DNA from: an uncultured Propionivibrio sp.
Lineage (GTDB): Bacteria > Pseudomonadota > Gammaproteobacteria > Burkholderiales > Rhodocyclaceae
Assembly (NCBI GenBank): GCA_938040985.1
Contig: CALHZD010000029.1
Location: 1 to 7,292, forward strand
Direction of reading: 5' to 3'
Length of the DNA stretch: 7,292 nucleotides
This document shows positions 6,550 to 7,292 of this stretch, piece by piece. The notes under the pieces were generated by a model. It saw only the letters and a list, made by a program, of their open reading frames with translations, did no database searches and was not told where the DNA came from. The translations under genes and the position numbers were made by a program. How positions within the stretch are numbered: the first letter of the stretch is position 1; every line of letters starts with the position of its first letter.

Positions 6550-7104
6550 CCGCGAACCCGCGTGGATAAAGGACTTCCGGGCAGCGCCTCTGAATAGCGC
6601 GGCATCCTTTGCCAAAATACTGCGTTGGCCTCGCCTTACCGTACTAGGCGTACTGTCTGCGGCTTGTCGCCTTGTCTTTTGGCAAAATCGAGCCGCTCTT
6701 TAAGCTTGCGAAATCTCCTCTGAAATCTGTAAAAACAGGGCAGAAAACATAAAATTCCCGAAAGCCCTTTAAACACATGGGCTTCAGGACGTCAGAAAAC
6801 ATAAACCGGAACGCCGTACCCAACGAACTCTCTGAAACCCTTATAAATAAAGGGCTTCAGGGCACACCTTCGGAAATGTAGGTAAATAAAGGACCTCCGA
6901 GCAAGTGCCCGGAAATGCACGCAAATAAAGGGCTTGCGGACGTACTTCTCTGAAATGCCCTAAATACGCGGGCCGGTGGGAAGCCTTTCTGAAACGCCCA
7001 TGGATAAAGGCGCTCCGGGCACCTCTTCTGAAATGGCCTATTTATAAGGGTTCCCGGGCATCCCTTCTGAAACGCCCTAAATACACGGGCTAGCGGGCAG
7101 GCAT
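6550..7104. repeat. Tandem array of diverged 39-bp repeats
   Basis: Unit starts fall at 6550, 6589, 6719, 6757, 6792, 6831, 6870, 6909, 6949, 6988, 7027 and 7066, with a decayed thirteenth at 7105. Spacing is 39 bases almost everywhere (40 at 6909, 35-38 near 6719-6757). The unit at 6589 is stretched to 130 bases by an insertion. The consensus starts TCTGAAAYGCCC, continues at about positions 17-25 with ATAAAGGGC and at about 28-34 with CCGGGCA, then five variable bases. Many units can fold as a hairpin between the GCCC and GGGC segments. No spacers of constant length separate identical repeats, so this is not CRISPR. I see no convincing gene in it; the frame open on the minus strand through the right half simply reflects that 39 is a multiple of three. 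Identity and function are unknown to me. Confidence 0.85.
6599..6696. mobile_element. Small palindromic element with Correia-like core inserted in the 39-bp array
   Basis: Perfect 10-bp inverted repeats, TTTGCCAAAA (6608-6617) and TTTTGGCAAA (6677-6686), bound a 59-bp core. A further outer pair GCGGC (6599-6603) and GCCGC (6692-6696) extends the symmetry. The core includes GTACTGTCTGCGGCTT (6650-6665) followed by GTCGCCTTGTC (6666-6676), and CTCGCCTT with CCGTACTA on the left. From memory this is nearly the internal sequence of the short neisserial Correia repeat, but the Correia ends (TATAGTGGATTAA) are absent. The repeat unit that contains it measures 130 bases instead of 39, consistent with an insertion of about 91 bases. 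It encodes no protein, so it would be a MITE-like, non-autonomous element. ATC occurs just outside both 10-bp ends, but a target duplication is not certain. Confidence 0.75.
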
Positions 7105-7152
7105 CCGGAAGAATCTGAAAACAAGAATTGAAAGGATTGTTTGACTGTAGGC

Positions 7153-7245
7153 GCTGGCTCCGCCCGTAAAGCTTCTTTGAGCGGTGGCTAATGCTGTGCT
7201 GGCTCCACCCACGAAACTTCTTTTGAAGCCGTTGCGTTGAGCGGC
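7153..7245. repeat. Two diverged ~45-bp direct repeats
   Basis: GCTGGCTCC begins at 7153 and again at 7198, 45 bases apart. The similarity continues through CCC, AAA and CTTCTTT to a GAGCGG-type ending, with several substitutions and a small insertion in the second copy. Each copy has an imperfect inverted character (GGCTCCGCC against GCGGTGGC in the first). They lie between the 39-bp array and the terminal inverted repeat and look like intergenic REP-type sequence. Confidence 0.5.
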
Positions 7246-7255
7246 AGCGCGCCCC

Positions 7256-7289
7256 GCTGACTTTCTTTGCCTCGCCAAAGAAAGTCAGC
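7256..7289. repeat. Perfect 14-bp inverted repeat (REP/terminator-like hairpin)
   Basis: GCTGACTTTCTTTG (7256-7269) and its exact complement CAAAGAAAGTCAGC (7276-7289) flank the 6-base loop CCTCGC. Repeats with a CTTTCTTTG...CAAAGAAAG core are, as I recall, common between genes in betaproteobacteria. It may end a transcript entering from outside the window or be one arm of a dispersed repeat. The window ends three bases later. Confidence 0.7.
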
Positions 7290-7292
7290 AAA

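Noticed and set aside
6550..7104. CRISPR array
   Set aside because: Units are contiguous and diverged along their whole length; there are no near-identical repeats separated by unique spacers and no cas gene.
6831..7104. TCTGAAA motifs as neisserial DNA uptake sequences
   Set aside because: The uptake sequence core as I know it is GCCGTCTGAA; none of the units contains that 10-mer, and the motif's regular 39-base spacing is explained by the tandem repeat.
6857..7291. 144-codon minus-strand open frame across the right half of the repeat block, with a 13-residue periodic peptide
   Set aside because: The period is forced by the 39-base repeat being a multiple of three, the start lies inside the 14-bp inverted repeat, no ribosome site or known domain is visible, and the frame does not cover the left half of the array.

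Overview
The window looks like a chromosomal segment of a betaproteobacterium. This is inferred from gene content (GMP reductase of the E. coli type, the short D-3-phosphoglycerate dehydrogenase form, a CsgG/DUF4810/GNA1162 lipoprotein trio known from Neisseria and relatives), moderately high GC, and repeats of Neisseria/betaproteobacterial style. The genus cannot be fixed by eye. All seven recognisable genes lie on the minus strand, so the order of reading is from high to low coordinates.

Layout in transcription order. (1) 7292-6550 is a non-coding repeat block: an inverted repeat with a perfect 14-bp stem, a pair of diverged ~45-bp repeats, then about twelve copies of a diverged 39-bp tandem repeat. 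One unit of the array is interrupted by a small palindromic element whose core closely resembles, from memory, the core of the neisserial Correia element but whose terminal inverted repeats differ. (2) 6459-6311 is the leader of serC, with a possible promoter and an oligo-T tract. (3) serC (6310-5228) and serA (5164-3995) form a 63-bp-spaced pair encoding the first two enzymes of phosphorylated serine synthesis. They are followed by GC-rich palindromes and a probable intrinsic terminator. (4) Three lipoprotein genes (3843-1992) form a tight operon: a CsgG-domain protein, a DUF4810 protein and a GNA1162-like (DUF799) protein, the last two overlapping by ATGA. (5) guaC (1857-814) encodes GMP reductase. 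(6) A ~340-bp gene-poor gap precedes a DUF2284 cysteine-rich gene (472 to beyond the window start).

The housekeeping genes cover serine/B6 precursor supply and purine salvage and look intact. The least explained parts are the 39-bp array with its Correia-like insertion and the lipoprotein trio of unknown collective function. No rRNA, tRNA, CRISPR array or transposase gene was recognised.
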